Notes under the pieces: model-generated
Seen by the model: only the letters and a program-made list of their open reading frames with translations
What the model was told of the DNA's origin: nothing
Databases searched by the model: none
Position numbers and translations under genes: made by a program
Origin: Bradyrhizobium sp. 1
GTDB taxonomy: Bacteria; Pseudomonadota; Alphaproteobacteria; Rhizobiales; Xanthobacteraceae
NCBI RefSeq assembly: GCF_023073315.1
Contig: NZ_JADPJH010000010.1
Span: 535,865-571,407, forward strand
Reading direction: 5' to 3'
Length of the DNA stretch: 35,543 nucleotides
Part shown: piece after piece, positions 8,243 to 15,834 of the stretch
How positions within the stretch are numbered: position 1 is the first letter of the stretch
Layout: every line of letters starts with the position of its first letter

Positions 8243-8866
8243 ATGAAGAGGTTCGTTGTGGGCGCAGCCGCGTTGGTTGCAGCCGGCTGGACAGCTTCGG
8301 CAGGCGCCGCGGATATGAATTACGGGCAGCGCGCGCCCTATACCGTCAATCAGCCGCTCAACGCCTATAGCTGGGCGGGCCCGTATCTCGGCGCCAATCT
8401 CGGCTATGAGTGGGGCTCGGTCAGCAGCAATCCCGCAAAGCCGTCGGGCTTCGTCGGTGGCGTGCAGGCCGGCTACAATTTCCAGAGCGGCCCATGGGTG
8501 TTCGGCGTCGAGGGCGATATCCAGGCCGCCGGCGCCGACGATACTTTCGCGCCGTGGAAGTTCTCCAATCCCTGGTTCGGCACCCTGCGTGGCCGTGCGG
8601 GCTACAGCTTCAGCAACGTGTTGGTCTACGGCACCGCGGGTCTCGCCTTCGGCGAGCTGCGTTCGCAGACCTTCGGCTGGACGGAATCGCACACCAGCGC
8701 CGGCTGGACCATCGGTGCCGGCGCGGAAGTGGGCTTCGCGCAGAACTGGAGCGCCAAGCTCGAATATCTCTACATCGATCTGTCGACGAGCCAGTTCGCA
8801 ATTACAGGCGTGTCAAACGGCTATAGCGCCAGCGTTGTGCGCGCAGGCGTGAACTATCACTTCTGA
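8243..8866 (+). CDS. Omp25/Omp31-like outer-membrane beta-barrel porin
   Basis: This is a 207-residue outer-membrane protein. A Sec signal peptide (MKRFVVGAAALVAAGWTASAGAA, cleavage near residue 23) precedes a small beta-barrel with alternating aromatic/polar strands. Typical Omp25-family pieces are SWAGPYLGANLGYEWG, FVGGVQAGYNFQ, WVFGVEGDIQ, and WSAKLEYLYIDL. The C-terminus (VVRAGVNYHF) ends in Phe, the usual BAM recognition signal. The ATG at 8243 follows GGAGAG; the upstream in-frame ATG would add 20 residues before the signal peptide and is rejected. The upstream region carries CtrA-type boxes, and a strong intrinsic terminator follows the stop. Confidence 0.9.
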   Translation: MKRFVVGAAALVAAGWTASAGAADMNYGQRAPYTVNQPLNAYSWAGPYLGANLGYEWGSVSSNPAKPSGFVGGVQAGYNFQSGPWVFGVEGDIQAAGADDTFAPWKFSNPWFGTLRGRAGYSFSNVLVYGTAGLAFGELRSQTFGWTESHTSAGWTIGAGAEVGFAQNWSAKLEYLYIDLSTSQFAITGVSNGYSASVVRAGVNYHF

Positions 8867-8898
8867 TAGCTGAAGAAGAAAAGACCGGACTACAACTT

Positions 8899-8926
8899 CC
8901 CGGCCGCTCGCGGCCGGGATTTTTTT
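8899..8926 (+). terminator. Rho-independent terminator of the porin gene
   Basis: A perfect 8-bp GC stem (CCCGGCCG, loop CTCG, CGGCCGGG) is followed by A and seven T. It begins 33 nt after the porin stop. The A-rich stretch at 8871-8883 on the other side could let it also stop the cold-shock gene arriving on the minus strand. Confidence 0.92.
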
Positions 8927-8953
8927 GCGCCAGGTGTTCGCGTTGAAAATGCG

Positions 8954-9169
8954 CTAGGAGAGGATGACTAAGTTGACCGCCTTAGGTCCCTTCCCCTTCT
9001 TGTCCGGCTCGACTTCGAAAGTAATGCGCTGTCCCTCGGCAAGGTCCTTTAGTCCCGCCCGCTCCACAGCAGTAATGTGGACGAAAACATCGCGACCACC
9101 GTCATCCGGTTTGATGAAGCCGTAGCCGCGCTCGCCGTTGAAAAACTTAACCGTTCCCGTCATGGCCAT
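8954..9169 (-). CDS. Cold-shock domain protein, CspA family
   Basis: This is a 71-residue single cold-shock domain that binds single-stranded nucleic acid. RNP1 is GYGFIKPD (within KFFNGERGYGFI) and RNP2 is VFVHI. The ATG at 9169 is chosen because GGGGGAG lies 7 nt upstream; ATG 9163 (MTGTVKFF) is also possible. A further in-frame ATG at 9187 follows GGAGGAG, but only 2 nt away. The Lys-Gly-rich loop DKKGKGPKA near the C-terminus is typical. The leader upstream is unusually rich in hairpins. rlmJ lies upstream on the same strand, 253 nt away. Confidence 0.93.
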   Translation of the reverse strand: MAMTGTVKFFNGERGYGFIKPDDGGRDVFVHITAVERAGLKDLAEGQRITFEVEPDKKGKGPKAVNLVILS

Positions 9170-9226
9170 CGGGAAACTCCCCCTCATTGCTCCTCCGTCG
9201 CGACGCAGACTCACGTCACGACATGA

Positions 9227-9283
9227 CCGGGCCTTACGAAGCCCGGGAGAGCTGGCCATCCTTGGGCGGGCCTTATCGGCCCG
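9227..9283 (-). promoter_or_regulatory. Two hairpins in the cold-shock gene leader
   Basis: Two GC-rich hairpins lie 58-114 nt upstream of the csp start. One has stem 9227-9232/9241-9246 with an 8-nt loop. The other has stem 9267-9272/9278-9283 with a 5-nt loop. Their arms share GGGCCTTA on the plus strand, so they could also cross-pair. Neither is followed by a T-run in the minus direction, so they are not terminators of rlmJ. A structured cold-shock leader is a reasonable but unproven reading. Confidence 0.4.
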
Positions 9284-9422
9284 GTTGGATCTTTCTTAGG
9301 CCTTCACTCCGCCGCAACCATTCGCGGAAGCGGAACGTAAAGCCAGTCACGGAAGCAGCATAATACGGTTCTTTGCAGATTGACTACCGCTACTGCATAT
9401 TTTTCCCAAGAATGCCGGAGTG

Positions 9423-10283
9423 TTACGGCCTCGGCACCTCTAATCGGAATCTGGCAGCGCCGCCTTGTCCGAGCGGCATTTCCAGTTCGGGCAAGATGGT
9501 CTTCAGCTCGCCTTGCAATGTGTAGGGCGGATTGACGATCAGCAGCCCGGCCGAGGTGAGGGCTGCGCCATCGATTTGCGGCGCGACACTGAATTCGAGA
9601 CGCAAGCAATTCCCCGGCGGCTTTGCTGCGGCTGCGAGCCGCGCCACTGTTTGCACCAGCGTGTCGGTGGCGCGGCGACTTTTGGCGGGATACCAGATTA
9701 CATAGATACCGGTCGGCCATTTGGTGAAGGCGGCCGAGAAGGCCTCGGCCAGCCGTTCGAACTCGTCCTTTGCCTCGAACGGCGGATCGATCAGCACAAG
9801 GCCGCGCCGCTCCTTCGGCGGTACGAAGGCCGGCAGCGCCATCCAGCCGTCGAGATCGACCACGCGGGCCTGTTCGTCGTGGCGCAGCAAGCCGATCAAC
9901 GCTTTCCGCGCCTTCGGCTCGAGTTCGCAGGCGACGAGGCGGTCCTGCGGCCGCATCAGGCCGCGCGCGATCAGCGGCGAGCCCGGATAGGCCTTGAGTT
10001 CGCCCTTCGGATTGAAGGCGCGCACGATGTCGAGATAGGGTTTTGTCAGCGCCACGCTCTCGTTCGACAGGCGCGCCTGCATCAGCCGCGCAATGCCGGT
10101 CAGCCACTCGCCGCTGCGCTGCGCCTCGTCGCTTTCGAGATCGTAGAGCCCGGCGCCGGCATGGGTGTCGATGACGCGGAACGCCCCCGGCTTGTCCTGG
10201 AGATAGGTGATGATGCGCGCCAGCACGATGTGCTTGATGACATCGGCGAAGTTGCCGGCATGGAAGGCGTGGCGATAGTTCAT
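9423..10283 (-). CDS. rlmJ: RlmJ, 23S rRNA (adenine-2030-N6)-methyltransferase
   Basis: This is a 286-residue cytosolic rRNA methyltransferase acting on A2030 of 23S rRNA. The RlmJ N-terminus is textbook (MNYRHAFHAGNFADVIKH), motif X/I follows (VIDTHAGAGLYDL), and the catalytic motif IV is IDPPFE (about residues 165-170), the DPPF variant of N6-adenine methyltransferases. The protein is complete. The long open frame at 9304-10107 in another frame of the same strand is an artefact. A palindromic repeat separates it from the RNase T2 gene upstream. Confidence 0.95.
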   Translation of the reverse strand: MNYRHAFHAGNFADVIKHIVLARIITYLQDKPGAFRVIDTHAGAGLYDLESDEAQRSGEWLTGIARLMQARLSNESVALTKPYLDIVRAFNPKGELKAYPGSPLIARGLMRPQDRLVACELEPKARKALIGLLRHDEQARVVDLDGWMALPAFVPPKERRGLVLIDPPFEAKDEFERLAEAFSAAFTKWPTGIYVIWYPAKSRRATDTLVQTVARLAAAAKPPGNCLRLEFSVAPQIDGAALTSAGLLIVNPPYTLQGELKTILPELEMPLGQGGAARFRLEVPRP

Positions 10284-10322
10284 GGGATAGGACTACGTTG
10301 TTTTGCGTGATCCTAACCCCTT

Positions 10323-10406
10323 GTCATTGCGAGCGCAGCGAAGCAATCCAGAATCTTTCTGCGGAGACAGTCTGGATTGCCCGTCGCAAGAGCTCCTCGC
10401 AATGAC
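10323..10406. repeat. Palindromic intergenic repeat (GTCATTGCGAG type)
   Basis: Nested inverted repeats: GTCATTGCGAG (10323-10333) pairs with CTCGCAATGAC (10396-10406), and GCAATCCAGA (10343-10352) with TCTGGATTGC (10371-10380). It can fold into a long two-tier hairpin. Sequences beginning this way are widespread REP-like elements in Bradyrhizobium and relatives. It fills the gap between the rlmJ start and the RNase T2 stop. Confidence 0.85.
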
Positions 10407-10420
10407 GGAGGCTGGAGGAA

Positions 10421-11107
10421 CTACCCACCTCTGATCGGCGGCATCGTCAGCTGGTCGCGGCGGCAGGCGCGGCGGTCGATTTCCTCGCAGGCGCGGAATT
10501 GCAAATCCTTGCTGAGGCAGATGCGGACCTCGGAAAGTCGAGTCCGGTTGCAGGTGACCGAGACGGCGGCATTGCTCAGGCCCGGATTGGCCTTGATGAA
10601 GGCCTCCTCGACGTCTGCAGGCGCCACGGTCTTGGCCTGCGACAGGTCGAGATACTCGGCCGGAATCTTGATCGCGGCGCGCGCTTTCCGGATCGTCTCG
10701 AAATAATTGCGGTCGGTCAGCCCGGAGCAGGTGCCGTGCTTGTCCCATTCGTTGAAGATCAGGCCCGGCGCCGGCATCAAGTCGAGCATCGAGGAGACGA
10801 TGTTGCGATTGAGCCGCGGCGACGGCCGCTGGCAATATTCCGGAAAACCGTTCTCATATTGCGGCCACAGCCCGTGCACCACGAAAGCGTAGGGCCGCCC
10901 GCTGCACTGAACCTGGGAGCGGCCGCCGCGCTCGGCCGCCTCTTCGCAGAACGAGGGCGACCAAGACAGCGACAGGACATAGAAATCGAATTCGCCGGGG
11001 GCGTTCTGCCGCCTGTCCTGGCCTTTCGCGCCGCCCGCCAGCGCGACCAGGACAAAGGTCAGCGAGATCATCAGGCGGGAAAACGAGTGCAATCTAAAAT
11101 CAAACAT
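10421..11107 (-). CDS. Secreted ribonuclease T2
   Basis: This is a 228-residue periplasmic RNase. The start at 11107 (MFDFRLHS) is preceded by GAGGGG at 7 nt. A signal peptide with hydrophobic core LMISLTFVLVALAGGA ends near residue 29. Both catalytic segments are intact: CAS I FVVHGLWPQ at 75-83 (His78) and CAS II FNEWDKHGTC at 118-127 (Glu120, Lys123, His124). Multiple cysteines fit disulfide bonding in the periplasm. RNase T2 enzymes cleave single-stranded RNA via a 2',3'-cyclic phosphate; RNA scavenging is the likely role. Confidence 0.94.
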   Translation of the reverse strand: MFDFRLHSFSRLMISLTFVLVALAGGAKGQDRRQNAPGEFDFYVLSLSWSPSFCEEAAERGGRSQVQCSGRPYAFVVHGLWPQYENGFPEYCQRPSPRLNRNIVSSMLDLMPAPGLIFNEWDKHGTCSGLTDRNYFETIRKARAAIKIPAEYLDLSQAKTVAPADVEEAFIKANPGLSNAAVSVTCNRTRLSEVRICLSKDLQFRACEEIDRRACRRDQLTMPPIRGG

Positions 11108-11226
11108 GGCGACGCCCCTCAACTAGACTGTGCAATAAGCCTAGCAGGCAACAAGAACATTTCAAGAACAAATTTCGGGCGGCAACCTGTCGGCCGCTTG
11201 ATCAGCTCGAATCAGGGCTTTTCGAA

Positions 11227-11688
11227 TCAGGGTTTGGCGGCGCGGCAGGCCGGATTGTAGGCCCAGTTGCGGTCGAGGCCGACCACGCACCATTCGACGC
11301 CCTGGCCGTAGCCCGCGAAGCCGCCATCCTCGACGATCGAGAAATGCACCTTGCGCATCTTGCCGTCAGTGAGCATGGCCTCGCCGGTGCAAAAGCGGCG
11401 AGGAATGTTGTCGGACTGCCAGGGCCGGAACGCGACCTCGTGAACGGCGGCGAAGCCGGTGATCTTCAACGAGGAATTCCAGAACGAGCTTTCCTTCTCC
11501 CAGAACTGCGTGGCGATCGTCGGCAGCGCCTTGTCGCAATCGGCGACGGCGCCGTCATAGCGCGGCCCGCTCAGCCAGAAGTTCAGCTCCAGCGGATTGG
11601 CGGCCCTGGCCTCACCGAGCGAGAGCGCCCCGAACATGAGGCCGAGTATGGCGGCAAAGCGGAGCGATTTCAGGGAGAGGGCGCGCAT
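11227..11688 (-). CDS. Conserved secreted protein of unknown function
   Basis: This is a 153-residue protein with a clear signal peptide (MRALSLKSLRFAAILGLMFGALSLGEARAA), then a mature region with four cysteines (ADCDKA, RRFCTG, EWCVVG, PACRAA) that could form two disulfides. I do not recognise a family. The start at 11688 gives the signal peptide at the very N-terminus; a longer frame to 11787 adds 33 residues without a ribosome site. The stop codon lies inside one copy of an 11-bp direct repeat (11207-11217 and 11222-11232). The neighbouring two plus-strand genes also encode small secreted proteins. Confidence 0.75.
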   Translation of the reverse strand: MRALSLKSLRFAAILGLMFGALSLGEARAANPLELNFWLSGPRYDGAVADCDKALPTIATQFWEKESSFWNSSLKITGFAAVHEVAFRPWQSDNIPRRFCTGEAMLTDGKMRKVHFSIVEDGGFAGYGQGVEWCVVGLDRNWAYNPACRAAKP

Positions 11689-11870
11689 GGGCAATCCAGA
11701 CAGCATGATCTGCGAGGGTCGGACGGTGCCGCGAAGGCCGGGCGGGGTCAAGTGCAGCGCGGCAACACTTCGCCAGGAGTTGACCATAACGTCGCGGCCG
11801 ACAGGGCATCAGTTCTTTTCACTTCCGTCCCGGCACCGTAAACTGGCCCCAACCAATTGGAGTAACGGGA

Positions 11871-12176
11871 ATGCGAATCATTGCGGCCGCGGGCCTTTTT
11901 GCCGGCCTGGTTGTCTCGGCTATGACGGCGAGCCAGCCGGCGCGCGCCGATCTCCTTCCGGTGCCTCCGTTCAAGGGCAACGACACCGGCGGCATCATCG
12001 CTTATTCGATGGCGACCCAGACCGATGCACGGCAGGTCGCGGTCGATCACTGCGCGCGCTACGGCAAGGTCGCCAAATTCCTCGCGGTGCAGGCCTATGA
12101 GGGCGGCTACATTTCGTTCTCCTGCCGCTGGGTGCCCTATGGCGCCGCCGACCAGCCGATCCGCACGTTGTACTGA
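11871..12176 (+). CDS. Small secreted protein of unknown function
   Basis: This is a 101-residue protein. Residues 1-26 form a signal peptide (MRIIAAAGLFAGLVVSAM, cleavage after PARA). The mature part (LLPVPPFKGNDTGGIIAY, DHCARYGK, SFSCRWVPYG) has two cysteines, probably disulfide-linked. I do not recognise the family. The ATG follows GGAGTAACGGGA at about 8 nt. It is followed 44 nt later by the DUF3617 gene in the same direction, so the two may be cotranscribed. Confidence 0.72.
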   Translation: MRIIAAAGLFAGLVVSAMTASQPARADLLPVPPFKGNDTGGIIAYSMATQTDARQVAVDHCARYGKVAKFLAVQAYEGGYISFSCRWVPYGAADQPIRTLY

Positions 12177-12220
12177 GGCGCTTTCGTAACCTCGCAATCT
12201 CTCAGCCGGGAGCTTCCCAC

Positions 12221-12751
12221 ATGACGCGCAAACTCGCTTTGCTCGGCTCGGCCTTCTGCCTTGTCTTGTCGGCAGGCAGCGCCAGCGCCGACGATCTGCC
12301 GGTACGCAAGGCCGGCCTGTGGGAATTGAAGATGGTCAGGAGCGGCTCGGCGATGCCGGAGATGACCATGCAGCATTGCACCGACGAGACCGTCGACAAG
12401 GAGATGAGCAACAACGTCTCCCCGATGGCCAAGCAGATCTGCGCCAAGCAGGACGTCAAGAAGACCGCGACCGGCTATGTCAGCGATTCCGAGTGCAACG
12501 TCGCCGGCATCAGCACGACCTCGCATGCCGAGATCACCGGCGATTTCAACTCGGCCTACACGGTGAAGACCTCGTCGCACGCGCAAGGCGGTGCGGCCGG
12601 CGCGGCTGGCCACGATACCGCCATGACCCTTGAAGCGAAGTGGCTGGGCGCCTGCAAGCCGGAGCAGAAGCCCGGCGACATCGTGATGCCCGGCGGCTTC
12701 AAGATGAACGTGCGCGACATGGACAAGCTGAAGGCGCTGCTGCCGAAGTAA
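12221..12751 (+). CDS. DUF3617 family periplasmic protein
   Basis: This is a 176-residue exported protein. The signal peptide is MTRKLALLGSAFCLVLSAGSASA. The mature N-terminus LPVRKAGLWELKMVRSG and the spaced cysteines (QHCTDE, QICAKQ, SECNVAG, GACKPE) are those of the DUF3617 family, whose members are common in proteobacteria and have no assigned function. The motif GLWE plus paired cysteines near residues 45 and 78 support the call. It ends about 60 bp before the convergent histidine kinase gene. Confidence 0.82.
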   Translation: MTRKLALLGSAFCLVLSAGSASADDLPVRKAGLWELKMVRSGSAMPEMTMQHCTDETVDKEMSNNVSPMAKQICAKQDVKKTATGYVSDSECNVAGISTTSHAEITGDFNSAYTVKTSSHAQGGAAGAAGHDTAMTLEAKWLGACKPEQKPGDIVMPGGFKMNVRDMDKLKALLPK

Positions 12752-12776
12752 GGCGTGCTCGTAGCGCCGGATGGTA

Positions 12777-12806
12777 TTTCCCTCTCCCCACAAGGGGGCG
12801 GGGAAA
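12777..12806. repeat. Short inverted repeat between convergent genes
   Basis: TTTCCC and GGGAAA flank an inner CCCC/GGGG pair with a small loop, in the 62-bp gap between the DUF3617 gene and the histidine kinase. It resembles the CTCTCCCC-type repeats seen at 25967 and 35513. It may act as a 3' end for both genes, but lacks a T-run. Confidence 0.45.
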
Positions 12807-12813
12807 AAGACGC

Positions 12814-14202
12814 CTACACGGGTATCCGCACGCTGGCCTTTAATCCCCCCATCGGGCTGTCGCCGAGGGTGATGTCGCCGCCGTGCGAGCGGGCGATGTC
12901 GCGGGCGATGGCAAGGCCAAGGCCGGTGCCGCCTTCGTCCTGGTTGCGGGCGTTGTCCAGCCGCAGGAACGGCTTGAACACTTCTTCGCGCAGATGAGCG
13001 GGAATGCCGGGGCCGTCGTCGTCGATCGTCACGGTCAAATAACGGTGATCGCGCTGGCCGGTGATGGCGATGGTCTTGCCGTAGCGCGCCGCGTTGGTGA
13101 CGAGGTTGGCGAGGCAGCGCTTGAACGAGGCCGGCTTCACGGTGACCACGGGCAGGCCATGGAAGGCGACGGTGGCGGTATGGCCGTGGCGCTCGGCGTC
13201 ACTGCGCAGCTCCTCGAGCGCCTGCGACATGTCGGTCGGCTGCGACTGCTCGCCGGAATCGCCGCGGGCAAAGGCGAGGTAATCCTCCAGCATCATCGAC
13301 ATCTCGTCGACGTCCTTGCGCATGCCCTCGAGCTCGGGGCTGTCGCCGATCAGCTCCAGCTCGAGCTTGAATCGGGTCAGTATCGTGCGGAGATCATGGC
13401 TGACGCCGGCGAGCATCGCGGTGCGCTGCTCCATCGTGCGCTCGATGCGCGATTTCATTTCGAGGAAGGCTATCGACGCGCGCCGCACCTCGCGCGCGCC
13501 GCGCGGCCTGAAGTTCGGCGCTTCGCGGCCCTTGCCGAAACTTTCCGCGGCATCGGCAAGCCGCAGGATCGGCTTGATCTGGTTGCGCAGGAACAGCACT
13601 GCGACAATCAGCAGGATCGAGGACGTGCCGACCATCCAGAACAGGAAGATTTCCGAGTTCGAGGCATAGGCGGCGCTGCGCTGCGCGAACACCCGCATCA
13701 CGGCGTCGTCGAGCTGGATACGGATCTCGACGAGATTGGAGCGGCCGACCGTGTCGATCCAGAACGAGCGGCCGATCTGGCGGCCGAGCTGCACCGACAG
13801 CGTCTGGTCGAGTAGCGAGAAGAACGGTTTTGGTCCCGGTGGCGGCATGTCGCCGGCGGGCAGGAAGTCGACGACGAGGCCGAGGCGCTGCTGCGCGATG
13901 CGGCGGATCTCGTTGCGATCCTTGTCCTGCGGATAGCCCTTGTAGACGTCGATCAGCGCGGCGATGTCCTGCACCACCGCGGCCGACAGGCGCCGCGTCA
14001 CCGTGTTCCAGTGCCGCTCCATGAACACGAAGGCGACGACCGATTGCAGGATCACCATCGGCACGATCATGATCAGCAGCGCCCGGGCGTAGAGGCCGGT
14101 CGGCATCCAGCCCTTGAACGCGTTGCCCATCCAGCCATTGGCGGCGGAGACGCGGCCGGCCGCGCTCTTCAATAGCGTCAGGCCGGTATCGATCGTGCTC
14201 AT
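12814..14202 (-). CDS. EnvZ-like membrane sensor histidine kinase
   Basis: This is a 462-residue inner-membrane sensor kinase. TM1 is at about 40-61 (ALLIMIVPMVILQSVVAFVF), a periplasmic loop of about 120 residues follows, and TM2 is at about 186-205. A HAMP linker leads to the H-box with phospho-acceptor His269 (VSHDLRTILTR). The N-box has Asn370 (NLVTNAARYG), G1 is DDDGPGIP (394-401) and G2 is GGTGLGLAIA (424-433). The usual Pro after the H-box DLRT is replaced by Ile. It lies 18 nt after the response regulator gene, in a MarR-OmpR-EnvZ operon. Signal unknown. Confidence 0.93.
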   Translation of the reverse strand: MSTIDTGLTLLKSAAGRVSAANGWMGNAFKGWMPTGLYARALLIMIVPMVILQSVVAFVFMERHWNTVTRRLSAAVVQDIAALIDVYKGYPQDKDRNEIRRIAQQRLGLVVDFLPAGDMPPPGPKPFFSLLDQTLSVQLGRQIGRSFWIDTVGRSNLVEIRIQLDDAVMRVFAQRSAAYASNSEIFLFWMVGTSSILLIVAVLFLRNQIKPILRLADAAESFGKGREAPNFRPRGAREVRRASIAFLEMKSRIERTMEQRTAMLAGVSHDLRTILTRFKLELELIGDSPELEGMRKDVDEMSMMLEDYLAFARGDSGEQSQPTDMSQALEELRSDAERHGHTATVAFHGLPVVTVKPASFKRCLANLVTNAARYGKTIAITGQRDHRYLTVTIDDDGPGIPAHLREEVFKPFLRLDNARNQDEGGTGLGLAIARDIARSHGGDITLGDSPMGGLKASVRIPV

Positions 14203-14220
14203 TGGTCGCGCTTCACTGAT

Positions 14221-14952
14221 TTATGGCGAGGCTACCAGCCGGTAGCCGATGCCGCGCACCGCCTGGAGGAACAGCGGATTGGCCGGATCGGTCTCGATCT
14301 TGCGCCTGAGGCGATTGATCTGCACGTCGACGGCGCGCTCGTTGACGCTGCCGTTGCCGGTCAGCGCGCTGCGCGGCACGGTCTCGCCGGGTGTCTCCGA
14401 GAGAATCCGCAGCATCTCGCGCTCGCGGTCGGTGAGGTGGATGACCTCCTCGCCCTGGCGCAATTCGCCGCGTTCGAGATGGTAGACGTAGGGACCGAAG
14501 ACGATCTTCTCGATCGCCGCGGTTTGCGGCGGCGGGGCGGCGCGCTTGAGGATGTTGTTGATGCGCAGCGCAAGCTCGCGCGGCTCGAACGGCTTTGCGA
14601 CGTAGTCGTCGGCGCCGATCTGGAGCCCCTCGATGCGGGCTTCCGCTTCATGGCGCGCCGTCAGCATCACGATCGGGACCGAGGAAGACGTGCGGATGAA
14701 ACGGGCGAGATCGAAGCCGGTCTCGCCGGGCATCATGACGTCGAGGATCAAGAGATCGAAATGCAGACCCAGCAGCTTCGAGCGCGCATCGCCGGCGCTT
14801 GCCGCGGTGGTGACGCGATAGCCTTCGCTGGCGAGGAAACGCGACAACAGATCGCGGATGCGGCGGTCGTCGTCGACCAGCAGCAGATGCGGAGCATCGT
14901 CGGCCGGTTCGACCGGCGGGCGGGCGAGCGTGGCAGCGAACGGCACGATCAC
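14221..14952 (-). CDS. OmpR/PhoB family response regulator
   Basis: This is a 243-residue DNA-binding response regulator. The receiver domain (about 22-138) has acidic residues VDDD at 26-29, phospho-acceptor Asp71 (LLILDVMMPG), Thr98 and Lys120. A winged-helix C-terminal domain ends VQINRLRRKIE and VRGIGYRLV. The start is GTG at 14952, overlapping the MarR gene stop (GTGA), so translation is probably coupled. A MarR-type gene directly before an OmpR-type gene recalls the petP-petR pair of Rhodobacter capsulatus; that link is from memory of the family and is not proof of orthology. The partner kinase follows. Confidence 0.93.
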   Translation of the reverse strand: MIVPFAATLARPPVEPADDAPHLLLVDDDRRIRDLLSRFLASEGYRVTTAASAGDARSKLLGLHFDLLILDVMMPGETGFDLARFIRTSSSVPIVMLTARHEAEARIEGLQIGADDYVAKPFEPRELALRINNILKRAAPPPQTAAIEKIVFGPYVYHLERGELRQGEEVIHLTDREREMLRILSETPGETVPRSALTGNGSVNERAVDVQINRLRRKIETDPANPLFLQAVRGIGYRLVASP

Positions 14953-15494
14953 TCCTTTCCGTCTTGATTGACGGTGGTGGCGAAGATCGTCTCGAGCACC
15001 TTGTCCGGATCCTCGCGGTCGATCATCGCGCGCAGGAAGCGCTTGACGGTCTCGGCATCCTGCGGCGCCATCTCGGCAAGCGCCTTGGTGATCCGCGTGG
15101 TCTGGAGACCTGCAAGCTTCTGCACCAGCGCCTCGCCCTTCGGCGTCGCGTAGAGCAGGCGCTGGCGGCGGTCATTGTCGCCGGTCTTCTGCACGATATA
15201 GCCCTCGTCCAGCAGCTGCTTGAGCACCCGGCCGAGGGACTGTTTTGTAATGCGCAGGACGTCGAGCAGATCGGCGACCTTGAGGCCGGGATAGCGAAAG
15301 ACGAAATGCATGACCCGGTGGTGGGCCCGGCCGAAGCCGAACGCCTCCAGCTCCTGGTCGGGATCGCCGACGAAGTCGCGATAAGCGAAGAACAGCAGCT
15401 CGATGATATCCCAGCGCAAATTGCCTCCTTCGCCTGCGGCCGGCCTTGGCTCGACAGCGTCTTGAGAGGGAGTCGCGAAATTTATGTCAGGCAT
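14949..15494 (-). CDS. MarR family transcriptional regulator
   Basis: This is a 181-residue winged-helix repressor-type protein when started at MPDINFATPS (ATG 15494). A GTG at 15539 would add 15 residues. Neither start has a strong ribosome site. The MarR core is visible: a helical segment (GRAHHRVMHFVFRYPGLKVADL), helix-turn-helix (LDVLRITKQSLGRVLKQLLDEGYI) and the wing (DNDRRQRLLYATPKGE). It is the first gene of a coupled operon with the response regulator and kinase, and is divergent from ilvE across about 340 bp that contain an inverted repeat suitable as an operator. Confidence 0.88.
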   Translation of the reverse strand: MPDINFATPSQDAVEPRPAAGEGGNLRWDIIELLFFAYRDFVGDPDQELEAFGFGRAHHRVMHFVFRYPGLKVADLLDVLRITKQSLGRVLKQLLDEGYIVQKTGDNDRRQRLLYATPKGEALVQKLAGLQTTRITKALAEMAPQDAETVKRFLRAMIDREDPDKVLETIFATTVNQDGKE

Positions 15495-15834
15495 ATTGAC
15501 GTATCTTGGGTTCAATGTTACAAAACGATCAGTCCGCACGAAATTTTAGATCGTTTCGTGTGGGCTGGCAGTTCTAGGAGCGGCCGGGGTAAGCCGGACA
15601 GGCGACGACGGCCGAAGCAGATCTACCGTGCGATTGTCGAGCGGCATTTCGGCAAAACATACTGGACTTCTGCCTTCCGCAAAAGCATGTCCTCCGCGGA
15701 CATGCTGGCCACGGAAACCGGCCGTAACAAGGCTGGCGGCGGTCCGGCCAGAAACCACATCAAGCCAGCCGGGCCCGAACAGGGTCGGCAGGCGCCAGAA
15801 CAGCGCCGCCACCGGCAGCGGGAGGCCTAAGGAC
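15495..15834. other. Divergent intergenic region, MarR operon / ilvE
   Basis: This stretch separates the MarR and ilvE starts. It holds the inverted repeat at 15520-15559 and a perfect 9-bp hairpin (AGCATGTCC, loop 5, GGACATGCT) at 15684-15706 in the ilvE leader, without a T-run. A 48-codon open frame runs 15687-15830, starting inside that hairpin and stopping 4 nt before the ilvE ATG; it has no ribosome site and no run of branched-chain codons, so it does not look like a classical attenuator peptide. Confidence 0.5.
15520..15559. promoter_or_regulatory. Inverted repeat, candidate operator
   Basis: ACAAAACGATC (15520-15530) and GATCGTTTCGT (15549-15559) form an inverted repeat matching at 10 of 11 positions with an 18-bp spacer. 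It lies immediately upstream of the MarR start, on the ilvE-divergent side. Autoregulation by the MarR protein is the simplest reading. The 11-bp arms are direct observation; the binder is inference. Confidence 0.45.
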
